The notes: generated by a model from the sequence alone, not told the origin. 5,806 nt of DNA from an uncultured Ruminococcus sp. (GCA_902773035.1 CACYDB010000158.1:1-5806); one strand, 5' to 3'; counted from the stretch's first letter, positions 1 through 5,806 are shown. Program-made: numbers and translations.

Positions 1-790
1 AGTTGGCGTAGAGCTGGTAATCGGTGGCGGGGTCAAAGCTTGCGGGGTCGATACCGTTCTTGATACCGCACAGCTTCCAGTGACGGAGGTTGAGCTCGTT
101 GTAGAGACCGTAGCTGTACCACGGGTCACGGATCTCAAGCGCGTAGGTCGGAGAAACTGTTGTTACACGAACAGCGGTCTCGATAGCGCCCTTGACCATA
201 TTGAGCTTGCCGTCCATTTCGAGAAGCTTTGTATCTTCGGCGGGGATACCTACACACTCGGTGTTGACCTCCCAGCCGTACATTCCCTGATACTGAATGT
301 TGTGGATTGTAAAGATATTCTTGATGTTAGCGTACCACGGATTCTTTGAGTAGAAAAGGTAGTAGTAGGTCGGAACCAAGGCGGTCTGCCAGTCGTTAGT
401 GTGGATGATGTCCGGGTGGAAGTCGATGTACGGAAGCATCTCAAGGATAGCGCGCGAGAAAAACGCAAATCTCTCGGCGTCGTCGTATGAACCGTACAGC
501 GTGCCGCGCTTAAAGTAATACTCGTTGTCGAGGAAGTAGTAGGTGCAGTCGTTCCAGCGAGCCCAGAACAGTCCGCAGTACTGATGACGCCACGCGACAG
601 GTACTGTGAAGTTCGCGATGAAGTTCATCTGATTTTTAAGATCCTGCGGAATCGTGCCGTAAAGCGGCATAACAATGCGGCAGTCCTGACCTCTTCTGCA
701 CAGAGCGTGCGGCAGGCTTCCCGCTACGTCGGCAAGTCCGCCTGAACCTGCGAACGGATTGGCCTCGGAAGCGCAGTAAAGAATTTTCAT
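1..790 (-). CDS. glgA: Glycogen synthase GlgA (ADP-glucose type, GT5), N-terminal part, cut by left edge
   Basis: This gene encodes the enzyme that transfers glucose from ADP-glucose to the non-reducing end of alpha-1,4-glucan in the cytoplasm. The visible 263 codons form an open frame from ATG at 790 to the window edge, roughly 55% of the usual 475-480 residues, so this is mainly the N-terminal GT-B domain. Motifs seen are SGGLADVAGSLP (residues 16-27), HTNDWQTALVP, TIHNIQYQGMYGW, TTVSPTYALEI and, near the edge, GIKNGIDPASFDP, all in the order known for GlgA. The start is fixed by a GGAGG site 8 nt upstream. At residues 15-16 it has Gly-Ser where E. coli has Lys15-Thr16 (the KTGGL motif that contacts ADP-glucose). 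It is the fourth gene of the operon and lies 13 nt after glgD. No frameshift or internal stop was found when I translated it base by base. Family assignment is very secure. Confidence 0.96.
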   Translation of the reverse strand, partial: MKILYCASEANPFAGSGGLADVAGSLPHALCRRGQDCRIVMPLYGTIPQDLKNQMNFIANFTVPVAWRHQYCGLFWARWNDCTYYFLDNEYYFKRGTLYGSYDDAERFAFFSRAILEMLPYIDFHPDIIHTNDWQTALVPTYYYLFYSKNPWYANIKNIFTIHNIQYQGMYGWEVNTECVGIPAEDTKLLEMDGKLNMVKGAIETAVRVTTVSPTYALEIRDPWYSYGLYNELNLRHWKLCGIKNGIDPASFDPATDYQLYAN

Positions 791-798
791 GGGGTATA

Positions 799-806
799 CC
801 TCCTTA
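799..806 (-). promoter_or_regulatory. glgA Shine-Dalgarno fused to glgD stop codon
   Basis: On the minus strand the sequence reads TAAGGAGG: the glgD stop TAA (806-804) runs straight into GGAGG (803-799), 8 nt before the glgA ATG at 790. Ribosomes ending on glgD therefore stop on the ribosome-binding site of glgA. This supports the glgA start and suggests translational re-initiation. Confidence 0.85.
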
Positions 807-1910
807 GTTAATTAATGCTTTCTTCTCAATGTGAATCGGGAATGAGTCAGCGCCCATCATAGATTTGTTGTCGGAAATCATAACGTCCTTGTCGATGATG
901 AGGTAGCTTAAATTACAATTTTCGCCGATTTCGGTGTCCTGCATAATAATGCAGTTGCTGACTTTCGCGCCCTTCTTGATGTGAACGCCCTTGGAAATAA
1001 TGCAGTTCTCAACCTCGCCCTCGATAAAGCAGCCCTGAGATACGAGGGAGTTTTTAACGGAGCTTGTGAGACCGTACTTACAGGGAGCGTCGTCGCGAAC
1101 CTTTGTATAAATCGGACGATCCAAGCGGAAGATCTCCTTCCTGAGCTCAGCGTCCATAAGGGACATATTGAAGCGGAAATACTCGTTCATCGAGCTGATA
1201 ATGTCGCAGTGACCGGGGCACTCGTATGCGAATACGGTGTACTCGTCAACCCATTTCTGAACAAGACGGTTGAAGTTGAGCTCGTTCTCGCTCATCGCCT
1301 TGGCGATAAGCTCGAGGAAAAGCTCCTTGCGTATGAGCAGCGATCCGAGCCAGAGGTTGCACTTACCCTTGACCTCGGGCTGTACGAACACCTTGTTGAC
1401 CTTGCCGACGTCGTTGTGATTGATCGTCATCGGAACAAGCTTGTCGGGAACGCTCATATTCTTATAGAGCAGAGTGATATCCGCCTGATTTACGGAATGC
1501 AGGTAGAACAGCTCCGCGTAGTCGATATTGAAAACAATATTGCTCTCGGAAAGGAGGACGTAGCTCTCAGCCGCGTCATTGATATAGCCTCTGAGCTGGT
1601 AGAGAGTTTCTACCTTGTTGGCGAAGTTTACGCCCGCGTAGGGAGGCAGGATCGTAACGCCGCTGCGCTTTTTGGATAAATCCCACGCGCTGCCTGAGCC
1701 TATGTGATCCATAAGCGACATAAAGCCGGACTTCGCGATAATTCCAACGTTGTTGACGTTGGAGTTTGCCATATTGGAGAGCACAAAGTCAATCATTCTG
1801 TACTTACCGCCGATCGGTACGGACGCGGTAGTTCTGTGAGCGGTGAGCTCGGTTAGTGTATCTTCACAGGAATTAGAAAAGATCAAGCCTAAAACATCGT
1901 TACTTTTCAT
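804..1910 (-). CDS. glgD: GlgD, GlgC-like subunit of ADP-glucose pyrophosphorylase
   Basis: This 368-residue protein is homologous to GlgC: a nucleotidyltransferase fold (about 1-245) followed by a left-handed beta-helix with hexapeptide-like repeats (about 280-350, e.g. VENCIISKGVHIKKGAKVSNCII). Similarity to GlgC is clear in GGKYRMIDFVLSN (34-46). However, the nucleotide-binding loop GGQGSRL of GlgC is replaced by a LIFSNSCEDT-type sequence (9-18), and the catalytic GDH motif is replaced by SESN (121-124). In Firmicutes, GlgD is regarded as a non-catalytic or weakly active partner that raises GlgC activity in a hetero-oligomer. That role is inferred here from the motif loss. The length matches the family (about 340-370). 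It starts at ATG 1910 overlapping the glgC stop by one base, with GGAGG 10 nt upstream, so equal production with GlgC is likely. An independent activity on another sugar phosphate cannot be excluded. Confidence 0.95.
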   Translation of the reverse strand: MKSNDVLGLIFSNSCEDTLTELTAHRTTASVPIGGKYRMIDFVLSNMANSNVNNVGIIAKSGFMSLMDHIGSGSAWDLSKKRSGVTILPPYAGVNFANKVETLYQLRGYINDAAESYVLLSESNIVFNIDYAELFYLHSVNQADITLLYKNMSVPDKLVPMTINHNDVGKVNKVFVQPEVKGKCNLWLGSLLIRKELFLELIAKAMSENELNFNRLVQKWVDEYTVFAYECPGHCDIISSMNEYFRFNMSLMDAELRKEIFRLDRPIYTKVRDDAPCKYGLTSSVKNSLVSQGCFIEGEVENCIISKGVHIKKGAKVSNCIIMQDTEIGENCNLSYLIIDKDVMISDNKSMMGADSFPIHIEKKALIN

Positions 1911-1925
1911 TACTTCTCCACCTCC
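1910..1925 (-). promoter_or_regulatory. glgC/glgD TAATG overlap with glgD Shine-Dalgarno
   Basis: The glgC stop TAA (1912-1910) shares its last base with the glgD start ATG (1910-1908), giving TAATG. The glgD ribosome-binding site GGAGG (1925-1921) lies inside the last codons of glgC, 10 nt before the start. This arrangement is typical of translationally coupled subunits of one complex. Confidence 0.85.
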
Positions 1926-3112
1926 ATATTTTTATCTATCATAGCTTTTGGAGGAACAACGACGTTATCTCCGATTGTAAGGTTATCGCCGATTACGGTT
2001 ACGCCCCAGTCGTCGCGGTTCTTGACTTTCTCGGGATCCGCGCCTACAACGGCATTCTTGCCGATAACGGCGTTCTCGGCTACGATCGCGAACTCTACCC
2101 TCGCTCCGTCCTCAATAACAGCGCCCGGCATAATGATCGAGGAGTTGATCACGGCTCCCTTGCCTACTGTTACGCCCGCGAAGAGAATCGAGAACTCGAG
2201 GTCGCCGTGTACGTTACAGCCGTCGGCGATGAGGGAATTCTGAATGTTCACTCCGTCGGCGATGTAATGCGGAGGCATCATCGGGTTGCGTGAGTAAACC
2301 TGATTAAGATCGAGCCCTACGTTGGGATCGAGCAGATCCATATTGGCTTCCCAAAGGCTGTCGATCGTGCCGACGTCCTTCCAGTAGCCCTCGAAGGGAT
2401 AAGCGAACATTCTCTCGCCCGCCTCAAGCATTGTCGGGAGAACGTTTTTACCGAAGTCGTTTGAGGAGTTCGGGTCGTTTGCGTCGTCTATCAAATATTT
2501 TCTGAGCTCTTTCCAGCTGAAAATGTAGATACCCATTGAAGCGTTAGTGCTCTTGGGCTTAGCGGGCTTCTCGTCAAATTCATAGATCGAGCCGTCCTTG
2601 TTTGTGTTGAGAATACCGAAGCGCGACGCCTCCTCCTTGGGAACGTCGATAGCCGCGATCGTGCAGGCGGCTTTATTCTTCTTGTGGTATTCGAGCATCT
2701 CGTTGTAGTCCATCTTGTAGATATGGTCGCCCGAGAGAATAAGCACGTAGTCGGGATTATATCTGTCGATATAGCTGATGTTCTGATAAATCGCGTTAGC
2801 CGTGCCTGAATACCAGTCAGCGCCTCCGACGGCTTCATAAGGGCTCAGGCAGTTTACGCCCGAGTGCATACCGTCAAGATCCCACGGCTGACCGTTTCCG
2901 ATGTACTCGTTGAGCACGAGCGGCTGATACTGGGTAAGAATACCGACAGCCTCAATGCCCGAATTAACGCAGTTTGAGAGCGGGAAGTCGATAATCCTGT
3001 ACTTGCCGCCGAACGGTACAGCAGGCTTCGCGAGCTTCTTTGTGAGCACGCCGAGTCGGGAGCCCTGTCCTCCGGCGAGCACCATAGCTACAACCTTTTG
3101 TTTAGGTATCAT
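1910..3112 (-). CDS. glgC: Glucose-1-phosphate adenylyltransferase (ADP-glucose pyrophosphorylase) GlgC
   Basis: GlgC catalyses ATP + glucose-1-phosphate to ADP-glucose + PPi, the committed and usually allosterically controlled step of bacterial glycogen synthesis. The 400-residue protein has the N-terminal nucleotidyltransferase loop AGGQGSRLGVLT (13-24), LAKPAVPFGGKYRIIDFPLSN split across 28-47 with the pyrophosphorylase Lys at 29, the metal-binding GDH (128-130, Asp129), the glucose-1-phosphate motif FDEKPAKP (179-186, Lys182), and YWKDVGTIDSLWEAN (243-257). A C-terminal left-handed beta-helix follows, about 290-395, with repeats such as VTVGKGAVINSSII. All catalytic motifs are intact. Its length is slightly shorter than E. 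coli GlgC (431) and close to that of Bacillus. The start at ATG 3112 has GGAGG 7 nt upstream. It is separated from glgB by 75 nt and overlaps glgD by one base. The allosteric effector cannot be read from the sequence. Confidence 0.98.
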   Translation of the reverse strand: MIPKQKVVAMVLAGGQGSRLGVLTKKLAKPAVPFGGKYRIIDFPLSNCVNSGIEAVGILTQYQPLVLNEYIGNGQPWDLDGMHSGVNCLSPYEAVGGADWYSGTANAIYQNISYIDRYNPDYVLILSGDHIYKMDYNEMLEYHKKNKAACTIAAIDVPKEEASRFGILNTNKDGSIYEFDEKPAKPKSTNASMGIYIFSWKELRKYLIDDANDPNSSNDFGKNVLPTMLEAGERMFAYPFEGYWKDVGTIDSLWEANMDLLDPNVGLDLNQVYSRNPMMPPHYIADGVNIQNSLIADGCNVHGDLEFSILFAGVTVGKGAVINSSIIMPGAVIEDGARVEFAIVAENAVIGKNAVVGADPEKVKNRDDWGVTVIGDNLTIGDNVVVPPKAMIDKNMEVEK

Positions 3113-3119
3113 AGTATTA

Positions 3120-3124
3120 CCTCC
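3120..3124 (-). promoter_or_regulatory. glgC Shine-Dalgarno
   Basis: GGAGG on the minus strand lies 7 nt before the glgC ATG (3112) and supports that start. A second GGAGG, at 3136-3140, sits mostly inside a hairpin arm and is too far from the ATG to be used directly. Confidence 0.85.
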
Positions 3125-3134
3125 GATTCTTTCT

Positions 3135-3157
3135 TCCTCCGCGGCGGACGCGGAGAA
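3135..3157 (-). promoter_or_regulatory. Intercistronic hairpin between glgB and glgC
   Basis: On the minus strand CTCCGCG (3155-3149) and CGCGGAG (3143-3137) form a perfect 7-bp GC-rich stem around a 5-nt loop, TCCGC. One U-G and one U-A pair extend it to 9 bp. It is followed by an A/G-rich stretch, not a U run, so it is not a standard intrinsic terminator. It lies 10 nt upstream of the glgC Shine-Dalgarno. Plausible roles are protecting the 3' end of a processed glgB message or setting the glgB to glgC expression ratio; these are inferences. The rest of the 75-nt gap is AT-rich with no recognisable element. Confidence 0.6.
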
Positions 3158-3187
3158 TTTGGATTTTGAATTGTTTATAAAATGAAA

Positions 3188-5176
3188 TTATTTTTTCTTA
3201 GCGATTGGCTTGATCATTTTTCGGGCAGGCTTCTTGGCGACCGCCTTTTTCTTGACGGGAGTCTCCTTTTTAGGCTTTTCGAGCTTTTCGACAAGCTTGA
3301 TAAAGCTTACGCTCAGCGGCGGAATGATGATTTTGAGGCTCTGGTTATAGCCGTGGACGGCTATGTCGGAGGTTTTCATTCCCTTACCGTTAGAGATACC
3401 GCTGCCGCCGTAGCGCGCGTCCTCGGTGTTGAACACCTCGTCATAGATTCCGTACTCGGAAACTCCGATGTAGTAGTCCTCGTGCGTCATCGGCTGGAAG
3501 TTACACAGCACGATAAGCTCGTCGCCGTCACGGGCGATCCTTCTGAACGCTATAACACTCTTGGTATAGTCGTCGTGGCTTATCCAGTTGAAGCCCTCCC
3601 ACTTGAAGTCAACCTCGTAGAGAGGCTTGTTGTTGAGATAGAAGTTGTTCATATCGCGGTAGAAGTCGTGGAGCATCTTGTGATTAGCGTCGGCGAGGAT
3701 TCCCCAGTTGAGCTCCTCGCGGAAGTTCCACTCCTCCTCCTGACCTATATCGCTGCCCATAAAGATGAGCTTTTTGCCCGGGTGAGCCATCATATACGCG
3801 ATGAAAACTCGTACGGACGCGAACTTCTGCCCGATATCACCGGGCATTTTATCAATCAGAGAGTGCTTGCCGTAGACTACCTCGTCGTGAGATACCGGCA
3901 GGATAAAGCTCTCGGAAAATGCATAGAAAAAGCTGAAGGTCAGGCTGTCGTGGTTGAACGGTCTCCACAGCGGGTCAAGCGACATATAGTGGAGCATATC
4001 GTTCATCCAGCCCATATTCCATTTGTAGTCGAAGCCGAGTCCGCCCTTGTCAACGGGCGCGGATACGTTAGGCCAGGAGGTGCTCTCCTCGGCGATCATA
4101 GCGACGTCGGGGTGGTACATATGGACGGCGGTGTTCATTCTTCTGATAAACTCTACCGCCTCCAGATTCTCCTTGCCGCCCTCCTCGTTGGGATCCCATT
4201 CGCCCTTGGGACGATTGTAATCGAGGTAGAGCATCGAGGCGACCGCGTCAACTCTGATGCCGTCGAAATGGTACTGCTCAACCCAGAACATCGCACTGGA
4301 AACGAGGAAGCTGATGACCTCGTAGCGCGCGTAGTTGAACACATAGGTTCCCCATTCCTTATGCTCGCCGCGTCGTTCACCCTCGTACTCATAGCAGCAG
4401 GTGCCGTCGAACCTCGCGAGACCGTGAGCGTCCTTCGGGAAATGAGCGGGAACCCAGTCGATAATTACGCTGATATTGTTCTGATGACATTTATCAATAA
4501 AGTATTTCAAATCATCCGGCTCGCCGTAGCGTGAGGTCGGAGCGAAATAACCCGTTACCTGATAGCCCCAGCTGTCGTCGTAGGGGTACTCGGTAATCGG
4601 CATAAACTCTATGCTGTTGTAGCCCATATCCTTAACGTACGGAATGAGCTCGTCGGCAAGCTTGCGGTAGTTGAAGAAGTTGCCGTCCTCATATTTCCGC
4701 CATGAGCCCGCGTGGATCTCGTAGATATTGAGAGGCTGCTCCTTGTGCGGATGGTCTTTTCTGTATTGGAACCAGTTTTCGTCCTGCCACTGATAACGTC
4801 CGAGGTCGTAAACGATCGAGGCGTTATCGGGACGTGTTTCGGTATGGAAGGCGTAGGGGTCGGACTTGATCACCTTCTCAAACCACGGAGTTTCGATACA
4901 AAACTTATATCTCGTATACTCGCCCAGACCCTCGATGAACAGCTCCCAGACGCCTTTTTCGCCGACCTTGTACATATAGTTGGACATATTGTTCCAGTCG
5001 TTGAAGGGACCGACTACGGAGACCGTCAGGGCATTAGGCGCCCATACGCGAAAGACTACGCCGTCTCTGCCGTCCCAGTTGACGAGGTGAGCGCCGAGCA
5101 AATCGTGAGCTCTGACCGCGTCGCCGTCGTGAAAAATTTCAAGAGCGGGGCGTTCATCATCAAATCTGTAGTTCAA
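3188..5176 (-). CDS. glgB: 1,4-alpha-glucan branching enzyme GlgB (GH13) with lysine-rich C-terminal tail
   Basis: GlgB cuts an alpha-1,4 chain and rejoins it as an alpha-1,6 branch on glycogen. The 662-residue protein has an N-terminal CBM48/E-set domain (about 25-120, including VFRVWAPNA and FNDWN), a GH13 (beta/alpha)8 domain (about 145-520) and an all-beta C-terminal domain (to about 630). Catalytic motifs are complete: DWVPAHFP (240-247), GIRVDAV with nucleophile Asp310, MIAEEST with acid/base Glu363, and VSHDE with Asp431. It lacks the extra N1 domain of E. coli GlgB (728 residues). Residues 631-662 form an unusual tail with 14 Lys and 1 Arg in 32 positions, rich also in Pro, Ala and Val, and probably disordered. 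The start is TTG at 5176, chosen because the family's N-terminal sequence begins right after it, AAGGAGG lies 9 nt upstream, no in-frame ATG or GTG exists before an upstream stop, and the first in-frame ATG is codon 64, inside the CBM48 domain. It is the first gene of the operon. Confidence 0.97.
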   Translation of the reverse strand: MNYRFDDERPALEIFHDGDAVRAHDLLGAHLVNWDGRDGVVFRVWAPNALTVSVVGPFNDWNNMSNYMYKVGEKGVWELFIEGLGEYTRYKFCIETPWFEKVIKSDPYAFHTETRPDNASIVYDLGRYQWQDENWFQYRKDHPHKEQPLNIYEIHAGSWRKYEDGNFFNYRKLADELIPYVKDMGYNSIEFMPITEYPYDDSWGYQVTGYFAPTSRYGEPDDLKYFIDKCHQNNISVIIDWVPAHFPKDAHGLARFDGTCCYEYEGERRGEHKEWGTYVFNYARYEVISFLVSSAMFWVEQYHFDGIRVDAVASMLYLDYNRPKGEWDPNEEGGKENLEAVEFIRRMNTAVHMYHPDVAMIAEESTSWPNVSAPVDKGGLGFDYKWNMGWMNDMLHYMSLDPLWRPFNHDSLTFSFFYAFSESFILPVSHDEVVYGKHSLIDKMPGDIGQKFASVRVFIAYMMAHPGKKLIFMGSDIGQEEEWNFREELNWGILADANHKMLHDFYRDMNNFYLNNKPLYEVDFKWEGFNWISHDDYTKSVIAFRRIARDGDELIVLCNFQPMTHEDYYIGVSEYGIYDEVFNTEDARYGGSGISNGKGMKTSDIAVHGYNQSLKIIIPPLSVSFIKLVEKLEKPKKETPVKKKAVAKKPARKMIKPIAKKK

Positions 5177-5185
5177 TGTATCTCT

Positions 5186-5192
5186 CCTCCTT
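5186..5192 (-). promoter_or_regulatory. glgB Shine-Dalgarno supporting a TTG start
   Basis: AAGGAGG on the minus strand is a near-perfect anti-16S match, 9 nt before TTG (5176-5174). It decides the start, since no ATG or GTG is available in frame nearby. A strong ribosome site paired with a weak start codon is a common way of tuning translation. Confidence 0.85.
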
Positions 5193-5257
5193 CCATAAAA
5201 TTTCGTTAAAAAGTCTAATTAATCGCGGATTTTTACGCACAAACTGACTATTCTCAC

Positions 5258-5271
5258 ATATATACATATAT
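5258..5271. promoter_or_regulatory. AT palindrome over the predicted transcription start (possible operator)
   Basis: ATATAT-AC-ATATAT is a perfect 6-bp inverted repeat with a 2-nt centre. It overlaps the downstream edge of the -10 box and the predicted +1 (about 5263). A protein bound here would block the promoter, but a pure AT repeat can also arise by chance or simply help melting. No known operator consensus was recognised. Confidence 0.25.
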
Positions 5272-5298
5272 CATAGCAAATAACTTTGGCAATTTCAA
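5270..5298 (-). promoter_or_regulatory. Sigma-A promoter of the glgBCDA operon
   Basis: On the minus strand TTGAAA (5298-5293) is followed after exactly 17 nt by TATGAT (5275-5270), with a TG extended -10 dinucleotide one base upstream (TGCTATGAT). Transcription should start near 5263 (an A), leaving an 87-nt leader before the glgB TTG. It lies downstream of the gap terminator, so the operon has its own promoter. The leader shows no strong hairpin or riboswitch-like structure by eye. Confidence 0.8.
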
Positions 5299-5300
5299 GT

Positions 5301-5338
5301 AAAATCCAAAAAAAATATAGATTTTTTTGTTTATTTTT
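5301..5338 (-). promoter_or_regulatory. A/T-tract region upstream of the -35 box (UP-element-like)
   Basis: Runs of A4, A8, T7 and T5 (plus-strand reading) occupy the region about 38 to 75 nt upstream of the predicted start. The part nearest the -35 reads TATATTTTTTTT on the minus strand, similar to an UP element contacted by the RNA polymerase alpha subunit. The tracts recur roughly once per helical turn, which could bend the DNA. This is inference from composition only. Confidence 0.4.
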
Positions 5339-5346
5339 CCACAGAC

Positions 5347-5376
5347 AAAAAAACTGCCGCGGAAAATCCGCGGCAG
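5347..5376 (-). terminator. Rho-independent terminator of gap
   Basis: On the minus strand CTGCCGCGGA (5376-5367) and TCCGCGGCAG (5363-5354) form a perfect 10-bp GC-rich stem with a 3-nt T loop, followed directly by seven T (5353-5347). It begins 19 nt after the gap stop codon and sits before the glg promoter, so it separates the two transcription units. The stem is symmetric, but the U run is present only in the minus-strand direction. Confidence 0.95.
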
Positions 5377-5395
5377 TCGTAAAATCAATTAAGAT

Positions 5396-5806
5396 TTAGC
5401 CTAATTCAGCGAAGTATTTGATTGTTCTGACCATCTGGCTTGTGTAGCTGTTCTCGTTGTCGTACCAGGAAACTACCTGTACCTCATAGAGATCGTCGCC
5501 GATGGGAGCAACCATTGTCTGAGTAGCGTCGAAGAGTGAGCCGTATGTCATACCGATGATGTCGGAAGAAACGATGGGATCCTCGTTGTAGCCGTAGCTG
5601 TCGGAAGCGGCAGCCTTCATAGCGGCGTTGATGCCCTCAACTGTAACGTCCTTGCCCTTAACAACAGCTGTGAGGATTGTTGTTGAGCCTGTGGGAACGG
5701 GTACACGCTGAGCTGAGCCGATGAGCTTGCCGTCGAGCTCGGGGATAACAAGACCGATAGCCTTGGCAGCGCCTGTTGAGTTAGGAACGATGTTAGCCGC
5801 GCCTGC
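5396..5806 (-). CDS. gap: Glyceraldehyde-3-phosphate dehydrogenase, C-terminal 136 residues, cut by right edge
   Basis: GAPDH oxidises glyceraldehyde-3-phosphate to 1,3-bisphosphoglycerate with NAD+ in glycolysis. The open frame enters at the right edge and ends at TAA (5398-5396), giving about 40% of the usual 335 residues. Seen in order are AANIVPNSTGAAKAIG (phosphate-site region), GSAQRVPVPTGSTTIL with the conserved Arg that binds phosphate, and SWYDNENSY, whose Asn contacts the nicotinamide ring, followed by the normal end KYFAELG. The catalytic Cys and His lie outside the window, so the subtype and cofactor preference cannot be judged fully. The QRVPVPTGSTTIL and YDNENSY variants resemble clostridial GAPDHs. 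It is followed by a strong terminator and is in the same direction as the glg operon but in a separate transcription unit. Translation by hand shows no frameshift. Confidence 0.96.
   Translation of the reverse strand, partial: AGAANIVPNSTGAAKAIGLVIPELDGKLIGSAQRVPVPTGSTTILTAVVKGKDVTVEGINAAMKAAASDSYGYNEDPIVSSDIIGMTYGSLFDATQTMVAPIGDDLYEVQVVSWYDNENSYTSQMVRTIKYFAELG

Noticed and set aside
981..1679. Plus-strand open frame (232 codons) antisense to glgD
   Set aside because: It lies wholly inside glgD, has no recognisable motif, and is explained by codon composition of the real gene.
3160..3205. Possible internal promoter for glgC (TTGCTA, then TATAAA after about 19 nt)
   Set aside because: The -35 match is weak, the spacing is long, and the region is AT-rich because of Lys codons at the end of glgB. 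Not enough to call.
3182..4534. Long plus-strand open frame (450 codons) antisense to glgB
   Set aside because: The opposite frame is fully explained by GlgB with intact catalytic motifs. The plus-strand protein has no recognisable domain and is a codon-bias shadow.
5173..5196. Seven-codon minus-strand leader ORF (ATG at 5196, TGA overlapping the glgB TTG)
   Set aside because: There is no Shine-Dalgarno before this ATG, and its codons are simply the glgB ribosome-binding site read in another frame, so it is probably chance.
4712..5209. Plus-strand open frame (165 codons) covering the start of glgB
   Set aside because: It overlaps the CBM48-coding part of glgB and shows no domain; considered a shadow.
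5177..5263. Riboswitch or attenuator in the glgB leader
   Set aside because: The 87-nt leader shows only a weak AT-only inverted repeat (TAAAAA/TTTTTA) with a large loop and no terminator or known aptamer pattern.

Overview
The window is a chromosomal stretch carrying a bacterial glycogen-synthesis operon, all on the minus strand. Read in the direction of transcription (high to low coordinates) the order is: 3' end of a glyceraldehyde-3-phosphate dehydrogenase gene (gap, 5396-5806), an intrinsic terminator (5347-5376), an AT-rich intergenic region with a strong sigma-A-type promoter (-10 at 5270-5275, -35 at 5293-5298), then glgB (branching enzyme), glgC (ADP-glucose pyrophosphorylase), glgD (GlgC-like partner subunit) and the first 263 codons of glgA (glycogen synthase), which runs off the left edge. 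Nothing substantial is encoded on the plus strand; the long plus-strand open frames are shadows of the glg genes.

Organism: a separate glgD beside glgC, and the order glgB-glgC-glgD-glgA, are typical of Firmicutes (Bacillus subtilis has glgBCDAP). The clostridial-style GAPDH C-terminus (SWYDNENSY), the moderate GC content and the strong GGAGG Shine-Dalgarno sites suggest a gut Clostridia member, perhaps a Ruminococcus-like Oscillospiraceae. This placement is inferred from general family knowledge, not from a search.

How the genes work together: GlgC, probably with GlgD, makes ADP-glucose from glucose-1-phosphate and ATP. GlgA adds the glucose to growing alpha-1,4 chains, and GlgB creates alpha-1,6 branches. 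Spacing in the operon is uneven. glgB is separated from glgC by 75 nt that hold a hairpin. glgC and glgD overlap by one base (TAATG). The glgD stop codon is fused to the Shine-Dalgarno site of glgA. This looks like tight coupling of C, D and A with looser coupling to B. The upstream gap gene is insulated by its terminator.

I see no mobile element, CRISPR array, RNA gene or unknown system here. The points worth a second look are a lysine-rich tail on GlgB, the TTG start of glgB, the glgB-glgC hairpin, loss of the ADP-glucose-contacting lysine in GlgA, the degenerate catalytic motifs in GlgD, and a palindrome over the predicted transcription start.
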